From Actinomycetota bacterium (GTDB lineage: Bacteria; Actinomycetota; Acidimicrobiia; Acidimicrobiales; Ilumatobacteraceae): 8,134 bases of DNA. The notes below the pieces were generated by a model. It was not told where the DNA came from, searched no databases, and saw only the letters and a program-made list of their open reading frames with translations. The position numbers and the translations under genes were made by a program. Shown piece by piece: positions 1-6,488 of the stretch (position 1 is the stretch's first letter; each line of letters begins with the position of its first letter). The DNA lies in NCBI GenBank assembly GCA_009705435.1, contig WLTJ01000061.1, positions 1 through 8,134 of the forward strand, read 5' to 3'.

Positions 1-1552
1 TGACCCCCCTGAAACATTCGGGAACTTCGGCGGATACTTCTACAACTCCTTGATGCAGGCGCGATTGATGGGGGTGCGAATGCCCGGAGCAAGTCCCGAG
101 GCGATTGATGCCGCGTACTTCGATGATCGACCCGATGTCCCTCCCTACATAGCCGAACCTTGGCATGACAGTCCCAAGCACGCAGAATTATTGGCGGTGA
201 CTCAGGGCTACATCTTGAGCGGTGTGCCGCATCAACCTATTGAAGATCAGCACGCGCTTGCTCTGCGTGAGCGGCGTGAACGCCCCGATCTGAGTGCATT
301 GAGCAATGAAGCGTTAGTGGCTCGTGCCCGTACCATGCAACCGCATTTGGTGGCGATGTTTCGCGAACATGCGTGGGCAAGTTTGGGAGCCTCATTTGGT
401 CCAGGTGGCATTTTGTCAATCACCGAAGCGCTTGGTCGGGCAGGGGATGGAGTGAGCTTGATTGGTGCGGTCGGTAATGTGGATTCAGCAAATATTGCGA
501 CACAACTTTGGGATCTCTCGCGCATTGTGCGTTCGGACTCCACTCTGAGTGCCGCCTTCGATGCCTGCTTCGCCTCTACTCAGAGCGACGTAGCGGCGAT
601 CAGTGAATTAGCACAGAGTGTTTCGCACAGTAAATTTGCTGACGTGTTAGCGACATTCATGTTTGATCATGGTGGTCGTGCACCTAATGAATGGGACCCT
701 GCAGCGCTGAGTTATGAAACCACGCCGAGTTTGGCGTTCATTCAGATTGATCGCCTGCGACATCAAGATGATTCGGCAGATCCGCATCTTGCGCATCAGC
801 GCAATTCGGCTCAGCGTGAGCGACTTTTCGCCGAGATTTGCGAGGCCCTCGCGGGTGACGCAGAGACTTTGGGCGCTTTCACTGCCTCGTATGTTTCGAG
901 CAACACATGGCAAGCGCTACGCGAGCGTTGCAAGAGCAACAACATTGCAATCATCCACGAAGTGCGCATGTGTTTCAATGAAATCGGACGGCGGATGACT
1001 GCGGCTGGTCACTTAGCCAATGCGCATCTTGTTTATATGTTGCTGGAAAATGAACTCGACCAATTTCTCCGTGACCCACAGTCCTTCTCGGAGACTTTGT
1101 CGGAGCGACGGGTTATACATCAAGAACTTGCGTTACTGGATCCGCCGTACATTATTAATGGTCAGGCGCCACCGTTATCGCATTGGGCTCGTAAAGATGT
1201 TGCCACTGTCGCCCAAGCAAAAGTGGGTGATGTCCTACAAGGTGTGGCCTGCTCGGCCGGAATGTGTACGGGCACGGCACGGATTATTCTCGACGTCTTC
1301 AACCCAGGCGAACTGCAAGCAGGCGATATTTTGGTCACCGTGAATACGGATCCTTCATGGACGCCGCTGTTCTTGGCCTCTGGTGCTGTCGTCGTCAATC
1401 TTGGTGCGGTGGGCTCGCACGCCAGCATCGTGAGTCGTGAACTCGGCATCCCGTGCGTGGCGTCGGTGGCCGACGCAACCTGGCGCATCCCCAATGGAGC
1501 CAATATTACGGTGGATGGCTTTACGGGAACGATCACGATCAATTCGTTGTAA
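1..1552 (+). CDS. PEP-utilising enzyme, C-terminal part with phosphohistidine mobile domain (5' end outside window)
   Basis: The reading frame is open from the first complete codon at base 2, so the gene begins left of the window; the ATG at 50 lies inside it. About 516 residues are visible. The last ~100 (from about 1241) form a PEP-utilising 'swivelling' domain: a GxxxSxGxxxGTAR-like entry, a D-P-SWTPLF segment, then GSHASIVSRELGIPCV, whose histidine (codon at 1418-1420) is the expected phosphate carrier. The middle holds FMFDHGGRAPNEWDP near 655-715, resembling the central substrate-side domain of rifampicin phosphotransferase-like and PEP synthase-like proteins. In those families an ATP-grasp domain phosphorylates the histidine, which passes phosphate to a small molecule; here that domain must lie upstream or in a separate gene. 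No membrane segments were seen. The substrate is unknown, and rifampicin is not implied. The serine hydrolase gene follows after 22 bases, probably in one operon. Confidence 0.85.
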   Translation, partial: DPPETFGNFGGYFYNSLMQARLMGVRMPGASPEAIDAAYFDDRPDVPPYIAEPWHDSPKHAELLAVTQGYILSGVPHQPIEDQHALALRERRERPDLSALSNEALVARARTMQPHLVAMFREHAWASLGASFGPGGILSITEALGRAGDGVSLIGAVGNVDSANIATQLWDLSRIVRSDSTLSAAFDACFASTQSDVAAISELAQSVSHSKFADVLATFMFDHGGRAPNEWDPAALSYETTPSLAFIQIDRLRHQDDSADPHLAHQRNSAQRERLFAEICEALAGDAETLGAFTASYVSSNTWQALRERCKSNNIAIIHEVRMCFNEIGRRMTAAGHLANAHLVYMLLENELDQFLRDPQSFSETLSERRVIHQELALLDPPYIINGQAPPLSHWARKDVATVAQAKVGDVLQGVACSAGMCTGTARIILDVFNPGELQAGDILVTVNTDPSWTPLFLASGAVVVNLGAVGSHASIVSRELGIPCVASVADATWRIPNGANITVDGFTGTITINSL

Positions 1553-1561
1553 CTCACATAC

Positions 1562-1567
1562 AAGGAG
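1562..1567 (+). promoter_or_regulatory. Ribosome-binding site of the serine hydrolase gene
   Basis: AAGGAG lies 7 bases before the ATG at 1575. It decides the start: the frame is open further left, to 1437, but that part runs inside the preceding gene in another frame and has no comparable signal. Confidence 0.85.
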
Positions 1568-1574
1568 ACTCAAA

Positions 1575-2711
1575 ATGATTGCAGTGCATGGTTCTGTAAA
1601 GAGTGGCTTCGAAGCCGTACGCGATGCCTTCGCTCGCAACTTCGAAAGTGACTTTGAAGTTGGTGCCAGTGTGGCGGTGATGCACAAGGGAGAAATGGTC
1701 GTAGATATCTGGGCGGGTCATACTGATCTAGATCGCACCCAACCATGGAATGAAGACACCGTGATCAACGTGTGGTCAACCACGAAAACTCAGATGTTTC
1801 TCTGTGTCTTGATCCTTGCTGATGATGGCCTACTCAGTCTTGATGACCCCGTTGCAAAGTTTTGGCCAGAGTTCGCGGCGAATGGCAAGGGCGGGGTTCT
1901 TGTGCGCCATCTCATGTCTCACACATCTGGTCTGTCGGGTTGGGACGAGTCGATCACGGCAGAAGATCTCTATGACCATGACAAATGCGCTGGCCTACTA
2001 GCGGCTCAGGCACCGTGGTGGGAACCTGGCACGAAGTCTGGTTATCACGCCATGACCCAAGGCTATTTGCTTGGAGAATTGGTGAAACGGGTGACCGGAA
2101 TCAGTCTCGGTAACTTTTTTCGGACGCGTGTCGCCGAACCCTTGAATGCTGATTTTCATATTGGTACACCTCTGTCAGTTGATGAGCGAGTAGCGAAGGT
2201 TATTCCCGCCGAGCAAGGTCTTCCGGCAAACATCAAGCCTGAAAGCATCTTTGCGCGAACGATGTTGAATCCTGCTATGGATGCTCGTTTTTCTTGGACA
2301 CCGGAGTGGCGGCGTTGTGAAAGCCCCGCCGCAAATGGTCATGGGAACGCACATTCTGTGGCATTGACGCAGGCCATCATCTCTCATGGTGGGACATTGA
2401 ATGGTCAGCAGTTTTTATCATCGGAGATGGTTGAGCGAATCTTTGAAGTACAGGCTGAAGGTATTGATCAGGTTCTCATGTCACCTGGCAAAGTCGGTAT
2501 TGGCTATGGTCTCAACAGCGAGCACACTCCCGTGAGTTCCAATCCTCGCTCTTGTTTCTGGGGCGGTTGGGGAGGATCTTTGTGCGTGAATGACCTTGAC
2601 GCCCAGATGACTTTTGCTTACGTCATGAATCGTATGGGCAATGGGACAGTTGGCGATATGCGCGCTGCCGGCCCGCTTATCGCCACGCATATGGCAATCG
2701 CTGCGTTGTAA
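1575..2711 (+). CDS. Beta-lactamase-fold serine hydrolase (class C / EstB-like esterase family)
   Basis: 378 residues, normal for the PF00144 beta-lactamase/esterase family. The nucleophile motif SxxK is S68-T-T-K71, in a family-typical WSTTKT context. RHLMSHTSGLSGW (111-123) is the usual conserved block after it. The catalytic tyrosine motif is Y157-H-A, where penicillin-binding proteins have YxN, followed by TQGYLLGELVKRVTG. Near the C-terminus FWGGWGGS (328-335) sits where class C enzymes have KTG and many actinobacterial relatives have HxGxGG, and it is followed by the usual A-Y-V-M-N-R-M strand (348-354). The family hydrolyses esters, amides or lactams; the WGG form resembles EstB-type esterases, so an esterase or lactonase is likelier than drug resistance. 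I see no signal peptide, so it is probably cytoplasmic. Start chosen by the AAGGAG site; shares transcription with the PEP-utilising gene. Substrate unknown. Confidence 0.9.
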   Translation: MIAVHGSVKSGFEAVRDAFARNFESDFEVGASVAVMHKGEMVVDIWAGHTDLDRTQPWNEDTVINVWSTTKTQMFLCVLILADDGLLSLDDPVAKFWPEFAANGKGGVLVRHLMSHTSGLSGWDESITAEDLYDHDKCAGLLAAQAPWWEPGTKSGYHAMTQGYLLGELVKRVTGISLGNFFRTRVAEPLNADFHIGTPLSVDERVAKVIPAEQGLPANIKPESIFARTMLNPAMDARFSWTPEWRRCESPAANGHGNAHSVALTQAIISHGGTLNGQQFLSSEMVERIFEVQAEGIDQVLMSPGKVGIGYGLNSEHTPVSSNPRSCFWGGWGGSLCVNDLDAQMTFAYVMNRMGNGTVGDMRAAGPLIATHMAIAAL

Positions 2712-2714
2712 CTC

Positions 2715-2744
2715 GGGCGGTCTAGTCCGCCTTCAGGTTTTTTT
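2715..2744 (+). terminator. Rho-independent-type terminator after the serine hydrolase gene
   Basis: GGCGG (2716-2720) pairs with CCGCC (2727-2731) around a six-base loop, with a possible G-T pair outside it. Six bases later comes a run of seven T (2738-2744). It lies in the 32-base gap between convergent genes, and its last T belongs to the stop codon of the opposite gene. The gap before the T run is longer than ideal. On the other strand the hairpin is not followed by T, so it looks one-directional. Confidence 0.6.
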
Positions 2745-4051
2745 CAGTCACCGAAAACTTGTGTGGTATACGAATTGGCGAAAGTTCGCTGAGGATCAAG
2801 TTTGTCGCGCACTGCTAAGAATTCATCCCACTGCGGATACAACTGCGACAGTTCACGATGAGTCAGCGAGTGCATCTTGCCCCAGTGTGGGCGCCCCTGA
2901 TAATCGGACATGATGTTCGCGACATCGTTGAAGTACGCAGTGTGGTCCATGCCCTTGAACATGTGGACAGCAATGTAGGCAGTTGGACGCGCAGTAGCGG
3001 TCGATAGCACAAGATCATCTTTCGCGGTGAAGCGCACTTCAACTGGAAAACTGATGTTGTATTTCTTCGTCTCAATGACCTGTCGAATTCTCTGTAATGC
3101 TTCACCACAGAACTCACGCGGAATGGCGTATTCCATCTCGACGAACTTGACAATGCGCTTACTGGAGAAAATGCGGTAACTGTCGTTGACGGTGGTTGTC
3201 TGTCCTGTGGAAGGTAAAGCGGTTGCAAGTCGCGGAATCATTTGTGGACGCAATCGACCAAGAGTGCAAACCGCACCAAAGGCGTAATTCTCCAAAAGTG
3301 TCTTGGAGTACCAATGTTTGATTTTGCTCAAAGTTTGAAGTGGTTCAGTTGTGCGATTGTTGGTCTTGGTGAGTGCCCACTTCGTATGTGGAATCCAAAA
3401 GAACTCAAAGTGGTCGTTGCTTTCCACCAGTTGATCAAGATTCTCAATCAAGGCATCTAATTTTTGAGCACCTTCAATGGCTTTCAATCGAAACGCCGGG
3501 ACAACTTTGAGAGTGACTTGCGAGATCAGACCTAGGGCACCGACTCCAACGGCGGCAAATTTCAAGAGATCAGAATTCTCTTTCTCGTTGATTTCTAAAA
3601 CATTGCCGTCACCAGTCACCAGACGCATGCCACTCACTTGAGCGGCTAGTCCTGGGAGATTGCGACCCGTGCCGTGGGTCGATGTCGATATTGCGCCACT
3701 GATTGTTTGGTAGGCGATATCTCCGAGATTCGGCATCGCTAAACCCAACTCGGCGAGTTGTTCATTGAGATCAGAGATGTACATACCGGCCTGCACGGTG
3801 ACGGTGCTGGCTTGGCGGTCAACATCAAGCATTTTATTGAGGCGTCCCATCGTGATGAGATGGCCCGAAGTCGTAGCTGTTGAAGTAAAACTGTGTCCAG
3901 CACCGACCGCCTTAACTGTCTGGCCTGCGCGCGAGGCACGGGCGACAATGTCCGCGAGATCTGACTCACCAGCGGGCTCATTGATGCGCAAAGGTGTCGA
4001 TTTCTGGTTCCCCGCCCAGTTTGTCCACGTTCCAGATCGGATGGCACTCAC
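2744..4051 (-). CDS. FAD-dependent sugar-1,4-lactone / alditol oxidase (L-gulonolactone oxidase-like)
   Basis: 435 residues from the GTG start, the usual length for actinobacterial gulonolactone/arabinonolactone/alditol oxidases. An N-terminal FAD-binding domain (about 15-190) contains VKAVGAGHSFT, whose H53 matches the histidine that binds FAD covalently in alditol oxidase and gulonolactone oxidase, and ISGAISTSTHGTG (117-129). The C-terminal ALO domain carries E338-V-R340 and H389-W-G-K392, matching the Glu, Arg and Lys active-site positions of the family. The family oxidises a sugar lactone or polyol and usually passes electrons to oxygen, giving peroxide. The start is GTG at 4051: it overlaps the SDR stop by four bases (GTGA), and TNWAGNQ directly after it is the typical N-terminus. 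The open frame to 4156 lies inside the SDR gene and is not used. Substrate unproven; family call strong. Confidence 0.92.
   Translation of the reverse strand: MSAIRSGTWTNWAGNQKSTPLRINEPAGESDLADIVARASRAGQTVKAVGAGHSFTSTATTSGHLITMGRLNKMLDVDRQASTVTVQAGMYISDLNEQLAELGLAMPNLGDIAYQTISGAISTSTHGTGRNLPGLAAQVSGMRLVTGDGNVLEINEKENSDLLKFAAVGVGALGLISQVTLKVVPAFRLKAIEGAQKLDALIENLDQLVESNDHFEFFWIPHTKWALTKTNNRTTEPLQTLSKIKHWYSKTLLENYAFGAVCTLGRLRPQMIPRLATALPSTGQTTTVNDSYRIFSSKRIVKFVEMEYAIPREFCGEALQRIRQVIETKKYNISFPVEVRFTAKDDLVLSTATARPTAYIAVHMFKGMDHTAYFNDVANIMSDYQGRPHWGKMHSLTHRELSQLYPQWDEFLAVRDKLDPQRTFANSYTTQVFGD
4048..4051 (-). other. GTGA stop/start overlap (translational coupling)
   Basis: On the minus strand the bases GTGA serve both as the GTG start of the FAD oxidase (4051-4049) and the TGA stop of the SDR (4050-4048). 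Upstream GGTGG is only a weak ribosome-binding site, so re-initiation by ribosomes finishing the SDR is likely. Confidence 0.8.
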
Positions 4052-4878
4052 GGAAATGGACCACCGGTCAAGGCTTGTGGCGAGATGCCCATTTCGGCCA
4101 GTAAGGCTTGGCTGTAAGCGACACGACCTGTGAGTCGCTTGGGCTGCCCGGAGCACAGTTCTAAGGCTGCCTGAGCGATGATCTCTTCGGACTCAATCAC
4201 GAAACCTTCCAAAAGGTCATGTGCCCCAGCGCCAGGCGTGATGACATTGTCCCAAGGGGCCAAGGTATTGACCGCAATATTGTCGGCGTACAACTCGGCA
4301 GCCATGCCAAGGGAGACTCTTTCAAGTGCTGCCTTGCAGAGCCCATAGACCGATGAGTTGCCAGTCGCGAACCAGGCTTCAAAGGGAGGTCCGACAGGCT
4401 TCACGGCGGCGCGCGATGAGATATTCAAAATCCATCCCGAACCCCGCTGGCGCATATCAGGAATGACTTGCTGAGCAAGATCAATGGCGCCCCATACTTG
4501 AGTTTCAATCATTAACTTGAAACGCTTTTCGGGGAATGAGTCAATGGGCAAAAGAAAAGTCACTGCGGCATTGTTGACCAAGATGTCAATGGGACCGAGT
4601 TCCGCGTGGACGTCATCAATAAGTTTTTTGCGGTCCTCAGCGCTTGAGAGGTCAGCCTTGAATGGTGCTGCTTGACCACCGTTGGAGGTAATCATTTCGA
4701 CGGTGTCACGCAATGTGCCTTCGTAACGCGGATCTGGATCCAGGGTGCGCGCCATACACGCGACTGTGGCTCCCTCGGAGGCTAAGCGACGGGCGATTGC
4801 GGCACCGATACCACGACTCGCTCCAGTGACGAGAGCGATTTTCCCGTCAAGACGATGACCGTCAATCTTGTCCTGCAT
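4048..4878 (-). CDS. Short-chain dehydrogenase/reductase (SDR)
   Basis: 276 residues, classical SDR size. The cofactor loop TGASRGIG is at 18-25, and the arginine in it and A-R-T at 43-45 lean towards NADP(H), though this is only a hint. D76 begins a DLSS segment, NNAA is at 102-105, the catalytic serine lies in NISS (152-155), and the Y178-x3-K182 pair follows. Where the fourth tetrad residue, asparagine, is expected (NxxG before the alpha-4 helix) there is Q127-V-W-G. The C-terminus is Gly/Pro rich (LTGRVAYSQ, then TGGPFP). Such enzymes interconvert alcohols and ketones in the cytoplasm; the substrate cannot be told. The ATG at 4878 follows GGGAGG at a spacing of 4 bases. The gene is first in a two-gene operon with the FAD oxidase, joined by a 4-base overlap. 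Confidence 0.93.
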   Translation of the reverse strand: MQDKIDGHRLDGKIALVTGASRGIGAAIARRLASEGATVACMARTLDPDPRYEGTLRDTVEMITSNGGQAAPFKADLSSAEDRKKLIDDVHAELGPIDILVNNAAVTFLLPIDSFPEKRFKLMIETQVWGAIDLAQQVIPDMRQRGSGWILNISSRAAVKPVGPPFEAWFATGNSSVYGLCKAALERVSLGMAAELYADNIAVNTLAPWDNVITPGAGAHDLLEGFVIESEEIIAQAALELCSGQPKRLTGRVAYSQALLAEMGISPQALTGGPFP

Positions 4879-4942
4879 TGTGCCTCCCAGCTCTTTTCAA
4901 TACTGGCAGGTTAGGGGATGGGTTGGAGTATTGTTCACACCC
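4879..4942. promoter_or_regulatory. Divergent promoter region with spaced inverted repeat
   Basis: Sixty-four bases between the SDR (leftward) and VOC (rightward) starts. CAATACT (4898-4904) and AGTATTG (4927-4933) form perfect 7-base inverted arms separated by 22 bases, about three helical turns centre to centre. The right arm overlaps TATTGT (4929-4934), a TANNNT-type -10 box ending 8 bases before the VOC ATG. Leftward, TAACCT with TGAACA 18 bases upstream is a weak -10/-35 pair for the SDR. The arms could be operator half-sites or just parts of two -10 elements. Confidence 0.4.
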
Positions 4943-5902
4943 ATGACGATTGAAATTGAAGCACCGGCGCGACGTTTTTTACATATTTGCTACTGCTGTG
5001 CGAGTACTGATCAAGTTGTCAACTTTTTTGTGGATGGCCTAGACATGAAAGAGGTCATGCGTAATCCCATCCACCCTTCGGATGGATCATTGTTGGGTAT
5101 CGAAGGGGAAATAATGAGCGGGGCCGCCTTTGTCTATGACAAGCGTGGACCGCGTACAAGTTCGTCATTGGAAGTTCAGGAGTGGGTCAGTCCACAGATG
5201 ACGGGAACTCCTGTGTCCGACGCGTCGCGCGTAGGAATGCAGGCAGTCGGCTTCGCGGTTCCTGATCTGGAGGCGACGATCCAACGCATACAAAAAATGG
5301 GTGCGAAAGTTATCTCCCGAGCACCTGCACCTTGGGCGGCAGATTGGGTGACCATTGCGGACCCAAACGGGACGCTGATTGATCTCTTTGAAGACGCTGC
5401 CGTTCCCCTCGGCGAGTCGCGGCTGCGGCATCTGCGTTCAACTGTGACCGATTTGGAAGTTTCTTTGCCTTGGTATTACGGCATGGGCTTCATTGATGTT
5501 GCGAGTCACGATCTTGAAAGCGGCGACTTCGTTAATCTTCAAGGACCGCAAGGAACTCCGGCTCTGGGTCGCGCTCATCGCCTGAAACTGCCCGATGAAA
5601 TGTGTGAGTTGGTTTTGATGGAGTGGACGAATCCTGCCTCGCATGGACAACACCCAGTTGATGCCAATCACGCTGGATGGTTTAGAACTGCGGTGAGTGT
5701 GGATGACACTGTTGCTTCGTATGACCGTTTTCTTGCAGACGGTTGGACATTTGAGCGCGAGCCACGGCAGGTTGAACTCTCGGGAACAGCAGTTCCTGAT
5801 ATGTGGATTTGCTTTTTGAATGATCCCGATGGAATTCCATTTGAGTTTGTGCAACGGCCGCGTTCGGCGTTTCGACCAGAACGCACCGCAACCGAGTCTT
5901 AG
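4943..5902 (+). CDS. Tandem VOC-domain (glyoxalase/extradiol dioxygenase fold) protein
   Basis: 319 residues with two vicinal-oxygen-chelate modules. Module one runs about 10-152: HICYC with H14, the mid strand AVGFAVPDLEATI, and ending WVTIADPNGTLIDLFE with E150. Module two runs about 160-305: LRHLRSTVTDLE with H163, mid strand AVSVDDTVASY, ending FLNDPDGIPFEFVQ with E301. The first and last metal-ligand positions are thus kept in both halves, while the middle histidine found in many glyoxalases and dioxygenases is replaced (G103 region; T249/V251 region). The family uses a divalent metal for isomerisation, ring cleavage or lyase chemistry; which one is not readable. The ATG at 4943 is preferred: the longer frame to 4868 overlaps the divergent SDR gene. 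GGAG lies 14 bases away, too far, but TATTGT ends 8 bases before, so a leaderless message is possible. Confidence 0.85.
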   Translation: MTIEIEAPARRFLHICYCCASTDQVVNFFVDGLDMKEVMRNPIHPSDGSLLGIEGEIMSGAAFVYDKRGPRTSSSLEVQEWVSPQMTGTPVSDASRVGMQAVGFAVPDLEATIQRIQKMGAKVISRAPAPWAADWVTIADPNGTLIDLFEDAAVPLGESRLRHLRSTVTDLEVSLPWYYGMGFIDVASHDLESGDFVNLQGPQGTPALGRAHRLKLPDEMCELVLMEWTNPASHGQHPVDANHAGWFRTAVSVDDTVASYDRFLADGWTFEREPRQVELSGTAVPDMWICFLNDPDGIPFEFVQRPRSAFRPERTATES

Positions 5903-6330
5903 TGGGGGAATAACGAGTTGGTCGCCCAACCGTCAACAGTGACATTGCGCGCACTGAATTTCCACACTCCATCAATGACCTCGTAATGGTCGACGTAGCG
6001 ACCCCAATGGTCAAGGCCGATATCGGTGAGTACGAAGAAGTACAGGCGGCCAGTGGCATGGGCTTCATCGATGAGATCGATCTGGTGAGTCGTCGTTGAG
6101 TGGCGCACATGGGTGAGTCCTGTTGCCACCGATGTTGAGTCCGCAGTGCCAGTAAAGATGGTCATCACTTCTTCAATCCCCGTGAAGGTGCCGCCAGGGT
6201 TGATGACCATCGTGGCGGTTGGGGAAAACAGTTCACGAACCTGTGCGAAGCGGCCCGTGTCGCCATTGGCGTTGTAACGCGCCACCAAGTCACGAATTGA
6301 TTCACGAGCAATGAGTTGCCATAACTCCAT
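5899..6330 (-). CDS. SnoaL-like / NTF2-fold protein (SnoaL_4 type)
   Basis: 143 residues, the normal size of a single-domain SnoaL-like protein. It shows the family pattern: an N-terminal helix with IRDLVARYNANGDTGRF (12-28), RELFSPTA (32-39, with S where many members have D), the strand MVINPGG, a histidine-rich strand (H74, H77, H82), ATGRLYFFVLTDIG (92-105), HWGRYVDHYEVIDGVWKFS (108-126) and a final V-DGW. The cone-shaped fold binds small hydrophobic or cyclic molecules. Members include isomerases, cyclases, hydrolases and the small subunits of ring-hydroxylating dioxygenases, so the reaction is open. The start at 6330 is supported by AAGGA five bases upstream. Its stop overlaps the stop of the convergent VOC gene by four bases, and it is divergent from the amidohydrolase, which suggests shared control. 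Confidence 0.85.
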   Translation of the reverse strand: MELWQLIARESIRDLVARYNANGDTGRFAQVRELFSPTATMVINPGGTFTGIEEVMTIFTGTADSTSVATGLTHVRHSTTTHQIDLIDEAHATGRLYFFVLTDIGLDHWGRYVDHYEVIDGVWKFSARNVTVDGWATNSLFPH

Positions 6331-6392
6331 GGGGTTCCTTATCAGCTTGGGTGCGAGAGGTTTGTGCTGGGCCTGACCTTGGGACGTTAGTC

Positions 6393-6404
6393 ACGGTACA
6401 CCGT
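6393..6404. repeat. Short palindrome, candidate operator
   Basis: ACGGT, two bases, ACCGT: 5-base inverted arms, flanked by T at 6391 and A at 6406 that also match. It lies about 30 bases upstream of the TACAAT box, between two divergent genes, where a dimeric regulator could control both. A 10-base match can arise by chance. Confidence 0.4.
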
Positions 6405-6478
6405 CAAGATCTAGCACTTTGGGTTGAGATGGCATACAATCTGAAGGGTAGTCAGAAAGTCCGACCAGTACCCGTTAG

Positions 6479-6483
6479 AGGAG
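6479..6483 (+). promoter_or_regulatory. Ribosome-binding site of the amidohydrolase gene
   Basis: AGGAG with a 5-base A-rich spacer (TAAAA) before the ATG at 6489. It fixes the start, because the frame is open to 6351 without a better signal and the extra part reads as non-protein sequence through the promoter. Confidence 0.85.
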
Positions 6484-6488
6484 TAAAA

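Larger units (their letters stand above)
6331..6488. promoter_or_regulatory. Divergent intergenic region: promoter and palindrome
   Basis: The longest non-coding stretch here (158 bases). TACAAT (6435-6440) is one base from the consensus -10; a poor -35 candidate CTAGCA lies 18 bases upstream (6411-6416). This predicts a start near 6447 and a leader of about 40 bases for the amidohydrolase. Upstream, ACGGT-AC-ACCGT (6393-6404) is a perfect 12-base palindrome apart from its 2-base centre, with a matching outer T/A pair: a possible operator. I found no convincing -10/-35 pair for the leftward SnoaL gene. Confidence 0.5.

Noticed and set aside
1162..1563. 133-codon open frame on the minus strand inside the PEP-utilising gene
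   Set aside because: It lies opposite the well-conserved phosphohistidine domain, has no ribosome-binding site and no recognisable motif: a shadow of the real frame.
1437..1574. N-terminal extension of the serine hydrolase
   Set aside because: It overlaps the upstream gene by more than 100 bases; the AAGGAG site and family start favour 1575.
3242..3460. 72-codon plus-strand open frame inside the FAD oxidase gene
   Set aside because: Opposite a conserved enzyme, with no ribosome-binding site or motif.
4052..4156. 35-codon N-terminal extension of the FAD oxidase
   Set aside because: It lies in the SDR coding region and reads as low-similarity sequence; the GTGA overlap gives the typical family N-terminus.
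4868..4942. 25-codon N-terminal extension of the VOC protein
   Set aside because: It would overlap the start and control region of the divergent SDR gene; VOC homology begins after the ATG at 4943.
5438..6110. Minus-strand open frames of 142 and 163 codons opposite the VOC gene and in a second frame of the SnoaL gene
   Set aside because: No family pattern, arginine/serine-rich translations typical of shadow frames, and two well-supported genes already explain the region.
6351..6488. 46-codon N-terminal extension of the amidohydrolase
   Set aside because: It covers the -10 box, the palindrome and the AGGAG site, so it is non-coding.
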